From assembly GCF_004522215.1 (NCBI RefSeq), contig NZ_SDLR01000005.1, forward strand, positions 403,086 to 467,085: a DNA stretch of 64,000 bases. The letters are read 5' to 3'. Positions 51,967-61,043 of this stretch are shown piece by piece. The DNA is from Ammoniphilus sp. YIM 78166. GTDB lineage: Bacteria > Bacillota > Bacilli > Aneurinibacillales > RAOX-1. Every line of letters begins with the position of its first letter. Position 1 is the first letter of the stretch. The notes beneath the pieces were generated by a model that saw only the letters and a list, made by a program, of their open reading frames with translations, had not been told where the DNA came from and searched no databases. The position numbers and the translations under genes were made by a program.

Positions 51967-52764
51967 CTAGCGATCGTCCTTGTGTTGTTCTTCCGCCCGC
52001 TCTTTCATGCGATTCGCTCGAAAACTTAACAGCCCGACCAGTCCCACCCCGAGAAACCCAAGTAAGCTGCTGAAATAGCCCATTCCTTGCTTTTTGCTCG
52101 GGAGCTGCGGATTCGAAGGTAAACCGTACACCTCCGGCTTATCCAAGAGCAGATAAAATACATTCAAGCCACCAAGCACATCTTTTTTCCCGTAGATGGA
52201 GACCTCCTCTTCCCCATTTACTTTCAGCTGATCCATCCTTTCATCCGCCATCGCCTGCAATTCATCTACTTCGCCGAATTGAATGCAATCCGTCGGACAG
52301 ACTTGAGCACAAGCGGGCTGCTCTCCCTCTTGAAGACGGTCATAGCATAGCGTGCATTTCTGCGCCGTTCCGGTAATATGATCAATTCCAATTACCCCGA
52401 AAGGACAGCCTGAGATGCAATAGCGGCAACCGATACAGACGTCATGGTCAATATACACGGTATCGAACTCCGTCCGGATAATGGCGTTGGTCGGACAAAC
52501 CTCCATACAACCGGCATCCTGACAGTGTTTACAGGAGTCACTCAAAAAAAGCCAGCGTTGCTTCGAGCGGTCATCGGAAAATTGCTCAATAAACTTCACG
52601 TGACGCCAGTTCTCTGCACTTAAGGCTCCCGTGTTATCATAGCTATTGGCGGTAAACGCCATTTCACCCATCGGCAGCTGGTTCCATTCTTTACACCCCA
52701 CCTGACAGGCTTTGCAACCTGTACAGGTGGATGTATCAATAAACATCCCTTTACTTCCGGCCAC
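51967..52764 (-). CDS. Formate dehydrogenase iron-sulfur subunit (FdnH-like)
   Basis: 265 aa. Four [4Fe-4S] Cys groups: CTGCKACQVGC, CKHCQDAGCMEVCP, CIGCRYCISGCPFG and CTLCYDRL...ACAQVCPTDC, as in FdnH. A C-terminal helix (SLLGFLGVGLVGLLSF) anchors it to the membrane, followed by a basic tail. It transfers electrons from the selenoprotein to the NrfD subunit. No own signal: co-export with the Tat-bearing catalytic subunit, as known for FdnGH. Starts 3 bp after the catalytic gene. Confidence 0.9.
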   Translation of the reverse strand: MAGSKGMFIDTSTCTGCKACQVGCKEWNQLPMGEMAFTANSYDNTGALSAENWRHVKFIEQFSDDRSKQRWLFLSDSCKHCQDAGCMEVCPTNAIIRTEFDTVYIDHDVCIGCRYCISGCPFGVIGIDHITGTAQKCTLCYDRLQEGEQPACAQVCPTDCIQFGEVDELQAMADERMDQLKVNGEEEVSIYGKKDVLGGLNVFYLLLDKPEVYGLPSNPQLPSKKQGMGYFSSLLGFLGVGLVGLLSFRANRMKERAEEQHKDDR

Positions 52765-52767
52765 CCC

Positions 52768-55700
52768 TTACACCCCCATCCGAATTCGGCCTTTTCGCAC
52801 ATCGCACGTGAACGCCTTGGATTCGTGAATGAATACATTCGGATCCGCAACAATCGCCGTCAATTCATTGGACGCAGATCCTGTAGCGATGCCCGCATAG
52901 CCCCAGTGAATCGGCATTCCGACTTGATGGACCAATTCGCCGCCCAACCTAAACGGCCTCATTCTACGAGTGACCAGCGCTTTGGCTTCTGCTTGGCCGC
53001 GAGCCGTTGTAATGGTTACCCATTCTCCATTTCGAACTCCCAGCTGTCCCGCCAATTCTGGGCTAATTTCCAAGAACACCTCCGGCATAATCTCTGCAAG
53101 CCACGGAAGCCAGCGTGACATTGGGCCACTCAAATGATGTTCTGTCACCCGATACGTTGTCATGACATACGGATATTGCGGATTTCCAATGCCATGTACT
53201 TCGTTATGCGGCAAATCCTTGTAATACACAGCCACAGGGTTATGGGGATATTTAGGGTAAAGCTTATTAGCAATCGGAGTGTCTACCGGTTCATAATGCG
53301 TTGGCAACGGACCATCGGCCAACGGGCCAAACAGCTGAATTCGGCCATCCAAATTCATAATAAACGGCTCAGACCCGGAATGAGCATCCAGACCCAATCC
53401 TTCCGGCTTCGCCGGCGTATCGGGAGCTTTTGTAGCAGCAAAGTCAGGGACATCCAGACCGGTCCATTTCTTCTCCGCCGCATCCCACCATACATATTTC
53501 TTCCGTTCAGACCACGGGCGACCATCCGGAGCAGCCGAGGCCCGATTATAAAGGATATGCCGGTTAGCTGGCCAGCAAAATCCCCAGCCTAAGCTGACAT
53601 AGTCATCTCCCTCTCGAGCCGCTGCACGGTTAGTCTTGTCATCCGGCATAATACCGGTATAGATCCAAGCTCCCGAAACCGTCGACCCATCATCCTTCAG
53701 ATTCGCGAAACTGGCAATCGGTTTTCCTGTATCCGCTTCGTATCCATTGATTTCCTTAAGGATGGCATGGTCATCCGGCTCATGAACCCGAAACCCGTCA
53801 TGAAGATCTGGCTCATAATTCCACAGTAGATTTTGAATCGGCCAGTCGCGTTGTTGTGTACTGCCTCGGTAAAGATCCTTCAGACTTTTGCCTAGTTCAT
53901 AGGTAAACCACATATCTGATCGACAGTCACCTGGCGGATCGGCTGCTTTTTCCTTCCACTGCGCCATACGGTTCGTATTGGTGAAGCTGCCACCGGTTTC
54001 AGCAAACACCGCGGTTGGGAAGAAGAAGATCTCCGTCCCGATATCCTTTGCCTGAACCTCCCCATTGACCACTTCCGGTGCTTGGTACCAGAAGGTCGCG
54101 GTTTCGGTCAAGAATGGATCGCGAATGACCAGCCAATCGAGCTTTGCCATCGCTTCCCGGTGGAAGCGTGCATTTTGCCCTCCCGCTGCCGGATTTTGAC
54201 CCATCACGAAAAAGCCTTTAATCTTGCCCTGATACATACTCTGGAACATGTTGTAATGGGAATGATTGCCCACCAACTTCGGCAGCGCATCATACCCGAA
54301 ATCATTTTCCGGTGTGGCTGCATCTCCGAAAAAGGCCTTGAGCTGACTGATCATATATTTAGGGTAGTTCACCCACCAACCGGTTGGACGCGTTTCCATC
54401 AACAAGTAGTCTTGAAGCGTATCGTGCTTTTTCTTGGCAGATGGCACCGCTAAATATCCCGGAAGCACATCGTAAAGTGTCGCTAAATCGGTCGCCCCTT
54501 GTACATTGGCATGGCCACGCAAGGCCATAATCCCTCCGCCTGGACGTCCCATATTGCCCAGCAAAGACTGTAAGAGCCCTGCAGCACGGATCGTTTGCAC
54601 GCCAAGCGTATGTTGCGTCCACCCCATGGCATAGCAGAACGAACTGGTTCGTTCTTTGCCTGAATTGGCCGCTAGCGCCTCTGCCACCTTCAAGAAGTCG
54701 GCCTTTGGCGTTCCGCATACTTCCTCTACTAGCTCAGGAGTATAGCGGGCATAGTGCCTTTTCATAATTTGGAACACACTACGCGGATGCTGAAGCGTCT
54801 CATCCCGCTTCGGTCGGCCCACCTTTCTCTGCCGAGCTAATTGGTCGGTTAATGTAGCCCCCTCTCCCTCCGGCAGCTCCACTTCCTCCCGTTCATAATC
54901 CCAAGTGGAACGATCATAGGTTTGGGTATCTGGGTTATAGCCGGAGAACAGCCCTTCCAGGTCTTCGGTATCCTGATAATTCTCATTTACAATAAAAGGC
55001 GCATTGGTGTAATGAACCACATATTCTTTAAAATATTTTTCATGTTGGATCATGTAATGGATCAGCGCACCTAGAAAAACAATATCTGATCCTGACCGCA
55101 TCGGTATGTAATCGGTAGCCAGTGCGGACGTACGCGTAAACCGAGGGTCCACATGGATCACTTTTGCTCCTTTGTTCTTCGCCTGAATCACCCATCGGAA
55201 ACCTACGGGATGATTCTCTGCAAAATTTGAGCCCATGATCACAATACAATCGCTCTCTGCCAAATCTCTTGGCGTCGTCGTAGCCCCGCCACGACCAAAT
55301 GAAGTACCCAGCCCGGGCACTGTAGAGCTGTGTCAAATACGGGCCTGATTTTCCATATAGACAACGCCGATGGAACGCATGAGCTTCTGATGAATATAGT
55401 TCCATTCGTTTTCCATCGTCGACCCGCCAAGGGAAGCGATGGCGGGATTCATATTCACCGTTTTTCCATCTGCGGTATCAATAAAGTACTTGTCGCGGGT
55501 TTCTTTTACCTTTTCCGCCACCCGCTGCATCGCCCAGTCCAGTGGCTTTTCCTCCCACTTGTCCCTATACGGGGCTCGGTACAAGACCTTCGTCTGTCGT
55601 TCCGCATTATCAACCATTTGATAGGCAGCTGCCCCTTTCGGACAAAGAGACCCTAGGTTCACCGGGCTATCCGGATTGCCCTCAATATTGATGATCTTGC

Positions 55701-55908
55701 CTCCAGATTCCGTAATAATCATGCCACAGCCCACTGCGCAATACGGACATACACTTGGCACTTGCTTGCCCTTTCTGACCTCTAGCTTAATTCGGGTGAC
55801 TTGTGCCCGAACAGGCTTTAGGTCTACACCGGCCATCGAGGCGACGGTCAATCCAGCTACAGTTACCCCCGTTCGCTTGAGAAAATCACGGCGTGAAATC
55901 TGACCCAT
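52768..55908 (-). CDS. fdnG: Selenocysteine-containing formate dehydrogenase catalytic subunit, Tat-exported
   Basis: 1046 aa with UGA read as Sec192. Tat signal SRRDFLKRTG (residues 5-14), [4Fe-4S] ligands Cys54, 57, 61 and 89 (CPYCAVGC, LCPKG), and then ENQARI-U-HSSTVPGLGTSFGRGG, matching the Sec site of FdnG (NQARV-U-HGPTVASL). Downstream come the molybdopterin segments VHVDPRFTRTSALA-type and CYAMGWTQHTLGVQ and a C-terminal dinucleotide-binding domain. The UGA is in frame and immediately followed by a SECIS-like hairpin. It would oxidise formate outside the membrane. Preceded by fdhD (17 bp), GGAGGAAAGGTG as RBS. selABC are not in the window. Confidence 0.92.
55303..55321 (-). promoter_or_regulatory. 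SECIS-like stem-loop
   Basis: AGTGCCC-GGGCT-GGGTACT on the minus strand, 11 bases after the in-frame UGA (55335-55333): 7-bp stem (one G-U) with loop GGGCU, position and loop GG as in bacterial SECIS elements. Confidence 0.7.
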
Positions 55909-55925
55909 TTTTCACCTTTCCTCCT

Positions 55926-56705
55926 TTATTGGAGTTTTCTTTGCTGATCGTCCCCGCCAACCCATTGTTCATCGCCATCATGAATGCGCCCCACGGATGT
56001 GTAAACAGTAGCCATTTGACCCCTTATGTAACCGATCACTTCCACTTGAAGTTCTTGGGCCAATTTGACCGCCTGATTCGTAGCTGCCGTACGTGAAACC
56101 ACAATTCCCACTCCGAAGCGTGCTGCTTTCGCCAGCATCTCATAGGAGATACGCCCAGAGGTCATCAGAATCAAGGAACTCGGTGATTGTTCGGCTTTGA
56201 GCGCATACCCAATCACTTTATCTACGGCATTATGACGACCGATATCCTCTCGTACCGCCACGAAACCTCCCTCTTCATCCACCAAGCATGCGGCATGAAC
56301 TCCGCCGGTTTGATGGTACAGTGGAGTTAGTTTAGCAAATTGCCGCATATACTCTTGGATCTCCGGTAGGGTTACTTTTCTGTTGCCCACTACAGGCTTG
56401 AAATTTCGAACATCGGATTCGGAATGAAAGGTAACCCCCTTCCCACAGCCGGCCGTTAAATGACGACGGCGCTTCAAATAACTTTCCACATCAATGCCTG
56501 GTAACAGGTCAGCCCAAACCTTCTGGCGATGATCATCTATAATTAACCTCTTAAGGTCGTGGGGCGATTGAACGAATCCTTCGGAAAACAAGTAACCTAT
56601 AGTCCAATCCTCCCAATCCGTTGAACTGAGCTGCAACGTAGCCAATTCAAAGCGATTGAGATAAAGCGTCACGGAAAGCTCTTCAGGACACTGCTTATTC
56701 AGCAC
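55926..56705 (-). CDS. fdhD: Formate dehydrogenase sulfurtransferase FdhD
   Basis: 259 aa. FdhD core: EDWTIGYLFSEGFV, LTAGCGKGVTF, TGGVHAACLVDEEGGFVAVREDIGRHNAVDKVIG and LMTSGRISYEM. It carries sulfur from a cysteine desulfurase to the molybdenum cofactor. The Cys loop has a single Cys (GCGKG), where E. coli has CxxC. First gene of the operon; a cre-like site lies 41 bp upstream. The start is the first ATG in frame; no strong RBS is evident. Confidence 0.9.
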   Translation of the reverse strand: MLNKQCPEELSVTLYLNRFELATLQLSSTDWEDWTIGYLFSEGFVQSPHDLKRLIIDDHRQKVWADLLPGIDVESYLKRRRHLTAGCGKGVTFHSESDVRNFKPVVGNRKVTLPEIQEYMRQFAKLTPLYHQTGGVHAACLVDEEGGFVAVREDIGRHNAVDKVIGYALKAEQSPSSLILMTSGRISYEMLAKAARFGVGIVVSRTAATNQAVKLAQELQVEVIGYIRGQMATVYTSVGRIHDGDEQWVGGDDQQRKLQ

Positions 56706-56745
56706 ACGACATCACCCATCTTCCAATCTATGATAGGATGCAATT

Positions 56746-56761
56746 AAGCAAACGCTTTCAA
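56746..56761 (-). promoter_or_regulatory. cre-like (CcpA) site upstream of fdhD
   Basis: Minus strand TTGAAAGCGTTTGCT, near-consensus WTGNAANCGNWWNCA (last base T). Sits in the divergent fdhD/tatA promoter region, implying carbon catabolite control. Confidence 0.55.
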
Positions 56762-56899
56762 TTCTCCTAAAAGATATGCTCGCACCCAAATGGCTATTCC
56801 AGTATGTAATATATTTTTAACTATTTATAAAATTGAGATTAATATCCTTTAGGCAGAATATACCTAGTAGAAACATCCCGTTCAAAGGTGGTGATTTTA

Positions 56900-57085
56900 A
56901 TGTTCAATAACATCGGCATCCCAGGCTTAATTCTTATCTTAACGATTGCTCTGATCATCTTTGGCCCCAGTAAACTACCTGAACTTGGCAAGGCAGTAGG
57001 AAGGACACTAAGGGAATTCAAGTCTTCCGTCAATGGTTTGGTAGACGATGGTCCTGAAAAAGAAAAGGAGCAGATTCAAAAATGA
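56900..57085 (+). CDS. tatA: TatA-type twin-arginine translocase subunit
   Basis: 61 aa from ATG 56900 (AAAGGTGGTGA upstream; GTG codons at 56888/56891 lie inside that RBS). One N-terminal helix ([13 protein letters not shown]) then the TatA hinge [23 protein letters not shown] and a short acidic tail. Forms the pore for folded Tat substrates. It lies divergent from the Tat-dependent formate dehydrogenase operon, so it may be dedicated to its export. No tatC nearby. The stop overlaps the next gene by four bases. Confidence 0.92.
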   Translation: MFNNIGIPGLILILTIALIIFGPSKLPELGKAVGRTLREFKSSVNGLVDDGPEKEKEQIQK

Positions 57086-57621
57086 TGATTCAGCCTCAAG
57101 GGAAATGGGAAAAAATGATTTTTCGTATAGAAGAACTTGGGAACAGTGTGGCTCTTTACCTGCTGCTAGGCATCATCGCTTTGTCCGCCTGGCAGCTCTC
57201 CCCCCTTCCTAGTCCCAATTGGTCGCCCAATGCAACAGCCTTTGGCTTCGCCGCGTTGGTCTTTATTGCCTTGACAAGCCTTCACGGAATCCTATGGTGG
57301 GTATTGACGCGGGCGTTTCTTCCGCTAACACCTCCCATCAAGCGCTTCCTGTCCCATTCCATCCGTATCGTCCGTCCTCTACATATGATGACAGGAATGG
57401 TTGGTCTTGGACTGGCTATCTTTCATGCGATCTCCTTTACAGGTCTATGGAAGTGGAACTGGACGGCTATTACAGGTGCCATTAGTCTGACTACTCTGTT
57501 GTTACTAGCGATTGATGGAATCGGTCTTATGGTTAGCCCATTCCTCAGCCGAAAAGTTCACCGGTGGATTGCTTTCGTCTTCGTCATCGCGATTGTGGTG
57601 CATTTGGGTATTGTGTTGTAG
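57082..57621 (+). CDS. Five-helix membrane protein with two HX13H heme-type patterns
   Basis: 179 aa, five helices. His residues at 101/115 and 160/174 lie 14 apart in adjacent helices, the HX13H spacing of bis-His heme b sites in ferric-reductase/b561-like membrane proteins; His68 is a possible further ligand. Translationally coupled to tatA. A heme-b quinone-linked electron carrier for the formate dehydrogenase is the obvious hypothesis, although the NrfD subunit could fill that place. No family is recognised with confidence. Ends before a strong terminator. Confidence 0.6.
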   Translation: MMIQPQGKWEKMIFRIEELGNSVALYLLLGIIALSAWQLSPLPSPNWSPNATAFGFAALVFIALTSLHGILWWVLTRAFLPLTPPIKRFLSHSIRIVRPLHMMTGMVGLGLAIFHAISFTGLWKWNWTAITGAISLTTLLLLAIDGIGLMVSPFLSRKVHRWIAFVFVIAIVVHLGIVL

Positions 57622-57646
57622 CTCTGTTTCCAGACCATAAGCTCAA

Positions 57647-57690
57647 AGAGGGCCAAATAAGCGGATTCTACTCCGATTATTTGGCCCTCT
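57647..57690. terminator. Bidirectional terminator
   Basis: AGAGGGCCAAATAA / TTATTTGGCCCTCT stem with an inner CGGA/TCCG pairing. Confidence 0.88.
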
Positions 57691-57720
57691 CTAGGCAGTA
57701 TATTCACGATCCGGTTCATG

Positions 57721-58554
57721 TCATCTCTTCACAGGGCCGCTTTTCAAAAACCCCATGACCTGATCCACAAACCCCTGCGTTTGTTCAATCTGCGTCCAAT
57801 GGCCGCATTGTGAAAATACATGCAACTGCACATGGGGCAGAAGTCCGGCCAGCTTCCAGCTCGTTTGTTCTATCGGAATGACGCGATCCTCTCGCCCATG
57901 AATAAGGAGAGTAGGAATCTGAATATCTCTTAAGGCTTTTTCAGGCAAGGCTAAAGCATCCACATGCCGTTGTCGCGGAGCAGGGAACATCGCAGAAAAA
58001 GCTTCTTGAAACCCTTCCTGCATGCTAGCCTGATAGCGTAGCTCTACGAGATCATCGTTCTCTGCCATCGATTGATCATAAGAAAACGTCCGAATGAGCG
58101 CTTTCATATTTTCAAAGCTTGGCGTGTATCCCCACACTTGATCCAGCTCCTTCGTAATCGGGAAAGATACCCCAACACTGCCCATAAGAATGAGTTTATC
58201 TACGAGGTCTGGCCGACGATGAGCAATCTGCAGCGCCAAGGCTCCTCCCATGGAATTTCCCACAATGGAAACCCTCTCCAGCCTCATGGCTTCGATGAAA
58301 TCTATCATATGCGTGACCCAGCGATCCACTGAATAATGAATGCCCTCAGGTCTTTTCGTATACCCAAACCCTACCACATCTGGTGCCATCACATGAAAGT
58401 GCTCAGATAGGATTGGAAAAACCAACCGCCAATTCGCCCAAGCCGATACACCCGGACCAGACCCATGAATTAATAGCAAGGGTTCTCCCTGCCCCGCTTC
58501 ATGATAGTGTGTCTCGATTCCACCGGCTAAGATAAATTTACTGTTTTCTGCCAT
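57721..58554 (-). CDS. Meta-cleavage product hydrolase-like alpha/beta hydrolase (DmpD/XylF type)
   Basis: 277 aa from ATG 58554, which lies 5 bp after the stop of the 54-aa ORF. Alpha/beta-hydrolase fold: oxyanion loop LLLIHGSGPGVSAWANW, nucleophile GNSMGGALAL (Ser in G-N-S-M-G), acid near GREDRVIP and catalytic His in QCGHWTQIE. The GSGPGVSAWANW block is typical of 2-hydroxymuconate-semialdehyde hydrolases, which split catechol meta-cleavage products. Last gene seen in the aromatic operon before a terminator; no catechol dioxygenase is in the window. Confidence 0.85.
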   Translation of the reverse strand: MAENSKFILAGGIETHYHEAGQGEPLLLIHGSGPGVSAWANWRLVFPILSEHFHVMAPDVVGFGYTKRPEGIHYSVDRWVTHMIDFIEAMRLERVSIVGNSMGGALALQIAHRRPDLVDKLILMGSVGVSFPITKELDQVWGYTPSFENMKALIRTFSYDQSMAENDDLVELRYQASMQEGFQEAFSAMFPAPRQRHVDALALPEKALRDIQIPTLLIHGREDRVIPIEQTSWKLAGLLPHVQLHVFSQCGHWTQIEQTQGFVDQVMGFLKSGPVKR

Positions 58555-58559
58555 CTCAA

Positions 58560-58724
58560 TCACATCGCTTTCGCCGTAATCATCGTTGGAAGAAAGAGCT
58601 TCACTTCTGCTTTCTTCCCGCAATAGCAATACGTTTTTGTGGTATACATCCCTAATGATTGAACATGCGGAACAGAAATGGCTCGTAAGCCTTTGACAAC
58701 ATGCCCCTTACAAACTGTAATCAT
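58560..58724 (-). CDS. Small Cys-containing protein, translationally coupled (54 aa)
   Basis: ATG at 58724 overlaps the stop of the HbpS-like gene (ATGA) and is preceded by GGGGAAGAAAG; its stop is 5 bp before the hydrolase start. Opens MITVCKGHVVKGLRAISVPH and has YCYCGKKAEVKLFLPT near the C-terminus (Cys5, 33, 35 approximately). Basic, no signal or helix of membrane length. No family recognised; a small metal-binding or redox partner is possible. Context strongly supports that it is translated. Confidence 0.7.
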   Translation of the reverse strand: MITVCKGHVVKGLRAISVPHVQSLGMYTTKTYCYCGKKAEVKLFLPTMITAKAM

Positions 58725-59167
58725 CTTTCTTCCCCGCCCGTCCATGACGGATTCCAAACAGCAAAAGCCGCTTCTGCACAAACCATATCCTGCTCTGCAG
58801 AACCACCCGAAACACCAATGCCTCCAGCCAGCTGATCTTCGATATAGATGGGCACTCCCCCACCAAATATCGTCAGTTTGGGCGTGTGAACAATCCCATG
58901 CAGGAGCTCCGGCTGATTTTTAATTAAAGGATACCATTCAGAAGTGGGAATCCCGAAGGCGGAAGCGGTATATGCCTTATTTTGGGAAATCTCTGAACTA
59001 AGCAACGGAGCTCCGTCCATCCGAATAAACCCCTTTAAGTTTCCGCCATCATCCGTAATGGCTACATTGACACGAATCCCTAGCTCTTCTGCCTTTTGGC
59101 AAGCCGCCTCAAGCATTCTCATGACGACCTGCTGAGAAATCGCCTTTTTCTCATAGAACTTCTTCAT
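58721..59167 (-). CDS. HbpS/GlcG-like (DUF336) protein, copy 2
   Basis: 148 aa from ATG 59167 (GGAGG nine bases upstream; ATG 59176 is too close to it). Same fold as copy 1 (VNVAITDDGGNLKGFIRMDGA, SQNKAYTASAFG, GGGVPIYIEDQLAGGIGVSGG). DUF336 genes are common in aromatic and glycol degradation clusters; they may protect or assist iron/heme enzymes, but the role is not established. Overlaps the regulator's 3' end and the 54-aa ORF. Confidence 0.82.
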   Translation of the reverse strand: MKKFYEKKAISQQVVMRMLEAACQKAEELGIRVNVAITDDGGNLKGFIRMDGAPLLSSEISQNKAYTASAFGIPTSEWYPLIKNQPELLHGIVHTPKLTIFGGGVPIYIEDQLAGGIGVSGGSAEQDMVCAEAAFAVWNPSWTGGEER

Positions 59168-61013
59168 GAGTCCCATCCTCCTTTACTCCATCAATTTCCA
59201 ACTCTCCCAATACGATCAAAGACTGCAAGGCCAGATAGATCTGATGCATGACTGCCGACTCATTTATATCTACTTTTAAAATATCAGAAAGCCGTTGTAA
59301 GCGATATCGTAAACCGCTAGCGGAAAAATTTAAGGCACGAGCCGTTTTATTGACATTACAAGCGTTATTTATATAGTGGTAGAGTGTTTTTGTTAACTCC
59401 ATATTCCTAGGCTTATCTTCTTTGAGTAAGCTGCCTAGCATTTTATGGGCAAAACGGTGTAAGCCATCCTGATTCCTCGTTTGGAAAAGAATACCCACAA
59501 TTCCCAAAGAATCAAAAAAGACGATATGTTGATTTTGACCCGCAATCTTCAAGCAAGCTAAGGTTTCTTCATAGAGGTTCGAAGCGTCGTCGATCGACTC
59601 TGAGGTCGAGCTTACTCCTATATTGATTCGGTAATTCCGATATTTTTTCGCACAAAACTGGTGCAAGCTCGCACCGATCTCTTCTTTTTTTCCTTCTGTC
59701 AAAAGGACGATGACATGGCCGGACTTTTGACCGATCAAGGCATTCAGCTTTCGGCTTTGGAAAAAATGGGTCATGTCATTAATAAACTGGTCATTAAACT
59801 CCAGTTCTTCTTTGATCGTCCGATGGTTCGTCAGTCGATTAAAGGCTAGCATAAAAAAGCCAGAATCTTTCCATTTAAAATCAATATGATGAGCGCGCTT
59901 CAACACTTCCTCATGAGCGATTCGCTTACTCAAAATATCTTCCAGAAGACTTCCGCGCATCCGCTGCTCGGCCTGTATCCGAGTCCGCTCGTTCAGCAGA
60001 TATAGAGAACAAGCCATGGAAGCATGCTCCAGAATTAAACTATCAATTTCTTCTAACGTAGGCTCCTTGTAGAGAAAGGAACAATAGCCGATCACTTTTT
60101 GTCTCCGGTATATGGGGGTAATCGCCCGTCGATGCTCGGTAGACACCTCCACCAAACAGGTTTTTTCAATCTCCTGGTGATATCCCTTCAGCTCCTCGGA
60201 ATAAGCCAGTGCCTCTTTATGGCTCATCCCCCCCACCGATAACAGGTGAAAGTTGCTGTCTTCAATTAGAACGGGCCTTCCTATATGTTGAAACAACGTG
60301 TTCGCTATAGACTTCAACTCGTTTTCACGAAGAATTTCCTTCATCAGTTTTTGATGGACATCATGAGCTTTAGTCAAATTATCTCGCTCAATCTTCAGTT
60401 TTTGGTAGGTTTGATCCAGCTCATCAATAATATGATTCGCCTCATAATACTTAAGCTCTTTCTCGATTTCCGCATCCCATTCTTCTTCGGTTTTGCAGAC
60501 CCAATGACAATGGGAGTGACCCATCCCCTCGCAATGAACCTCTTTAGCAATCACCTTTTTTCCCATAACCACGGTAAGGTAACCGCTTGCATAGCCCGCG
60601 AGCGAATAACAAACCGGCTCTTCACTAGGACCGAACAGCCTGACGTGCTCTCTCGCTTCATACGAATTCTTCCAATGCCCTTCAAAGTGCAACAACCCTT
60701 GCTTCACATCCACCTCTGAAATCATCGGGATGACTTCCACATGGCCATGAAGGGAATGAAGACGCGGCCCTGCCAAAATCAGTTCCAGCTCATTCACCCA
60801 AGGCTTTTGCTTCGCTTGAACACCGTCGCTTACCCCACAATGCCATCCATAGCGAAGCAGGAACCCCTTGGCGCGTTCATGGCCAATCGTCTCCATCAGT
60901 TCTCTTCGCAAGGTCCCTAACGCTGAGGTTGGCACGGTAATGACGCGTTCATAACTAGGCTCGTGACCTTGCTGTGGATAGAATTCTCTTAGACTAAGAT
61001 CCAAAGCTTTCAT
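59151..61013 (-). CDS. XylR_N-V4R-PucR hybrid regulator of the phenol operon
   Basis: 620 aa. Domain order: XylR/DmpR-type activator domain (about 20-125; GTLRRELMETIGHERAKGFL, RYGWHCGVSDG), V4R zinc domain (about 125-185; EPVCYSLAGYASGYLTVVMG, EVHCEGMGHSHCHW), coiled coil (190-240), CdaR/PucR-type central domain (250-500) and a C-terminal PucR HTH (NACNVNKTARALNFSASGLRYRLQRL, about 555-600). In DmpR the first two domains sense phenols, but the output there is a sigma-54 AAA+ domain; here it is a sigma-A-type PucR output. Likely activates this operon on phenol. TGGGGTGAG before the ATG. Confidence 0.88.
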   Translation of the reverse strand: MKALDLSLREFYPQQGHEPSYERVITVPTSALGTLRRELMETIGHERAKGFLLRYGWHCGVSDGVQAKQKPWVNELELILAGPRLHSLHGHVEVIPMISEVDVKQGLLHFEGHWKNSYEAREHVRLFGPSEEPVCYSLAGYASGYLTVVMGKKVIAKEVHCEGMGHSHCHWVCKTEEEWDAEIEKELKYYEANHIIDELDQTYQKLKIERDNLTKAHDVHQKLMKEILRENELKSIANTLFQHIGRPVLIEDSNFHLLSVGGMSHKEALAYSEELKGYHQEIEKTCLVEVSTEHRRAITPIYRRQKVIGYCSFLYKEPTLEEIDSLILEHASMACSLYLLNERTRIQAEQRMRGSLLEDILSKRIAHEEVLKRAHHIDFKWKDSGFFMLAFNRLTNHRTIKEELEFNDQFINDMTHFFQSRKLNALIGQKSGHVIVLLTEGKKEEIGASLHQFCAKKYRNYRINIGVSSTSESIDDASNLYEETLACLKIAGQNQHIVFFDSLGIVGILFQTRNQDGLHRFAHKMLGSLLKEDKPRNMELTKTLYHYINNACNVNKTARALNFSASGLRYRLQRLSDILKVDINESAVMHQIYLALQSLIVLGELEIDGVKEDGTHEEVL

Positions 61014-61043
61014 TTACAGTCTCACCCCAAAGAAGATTCGATT

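Noticed and set aside
55333-55335. TGA between two formate dehydrogenase ORFs read as a pseudogene break
   Set aside because: Both parts are in the same frame, the context equals the Sec site of FdnG, and a SECIS-like hairpin follows; read-through as selenocysteine is far more likely.
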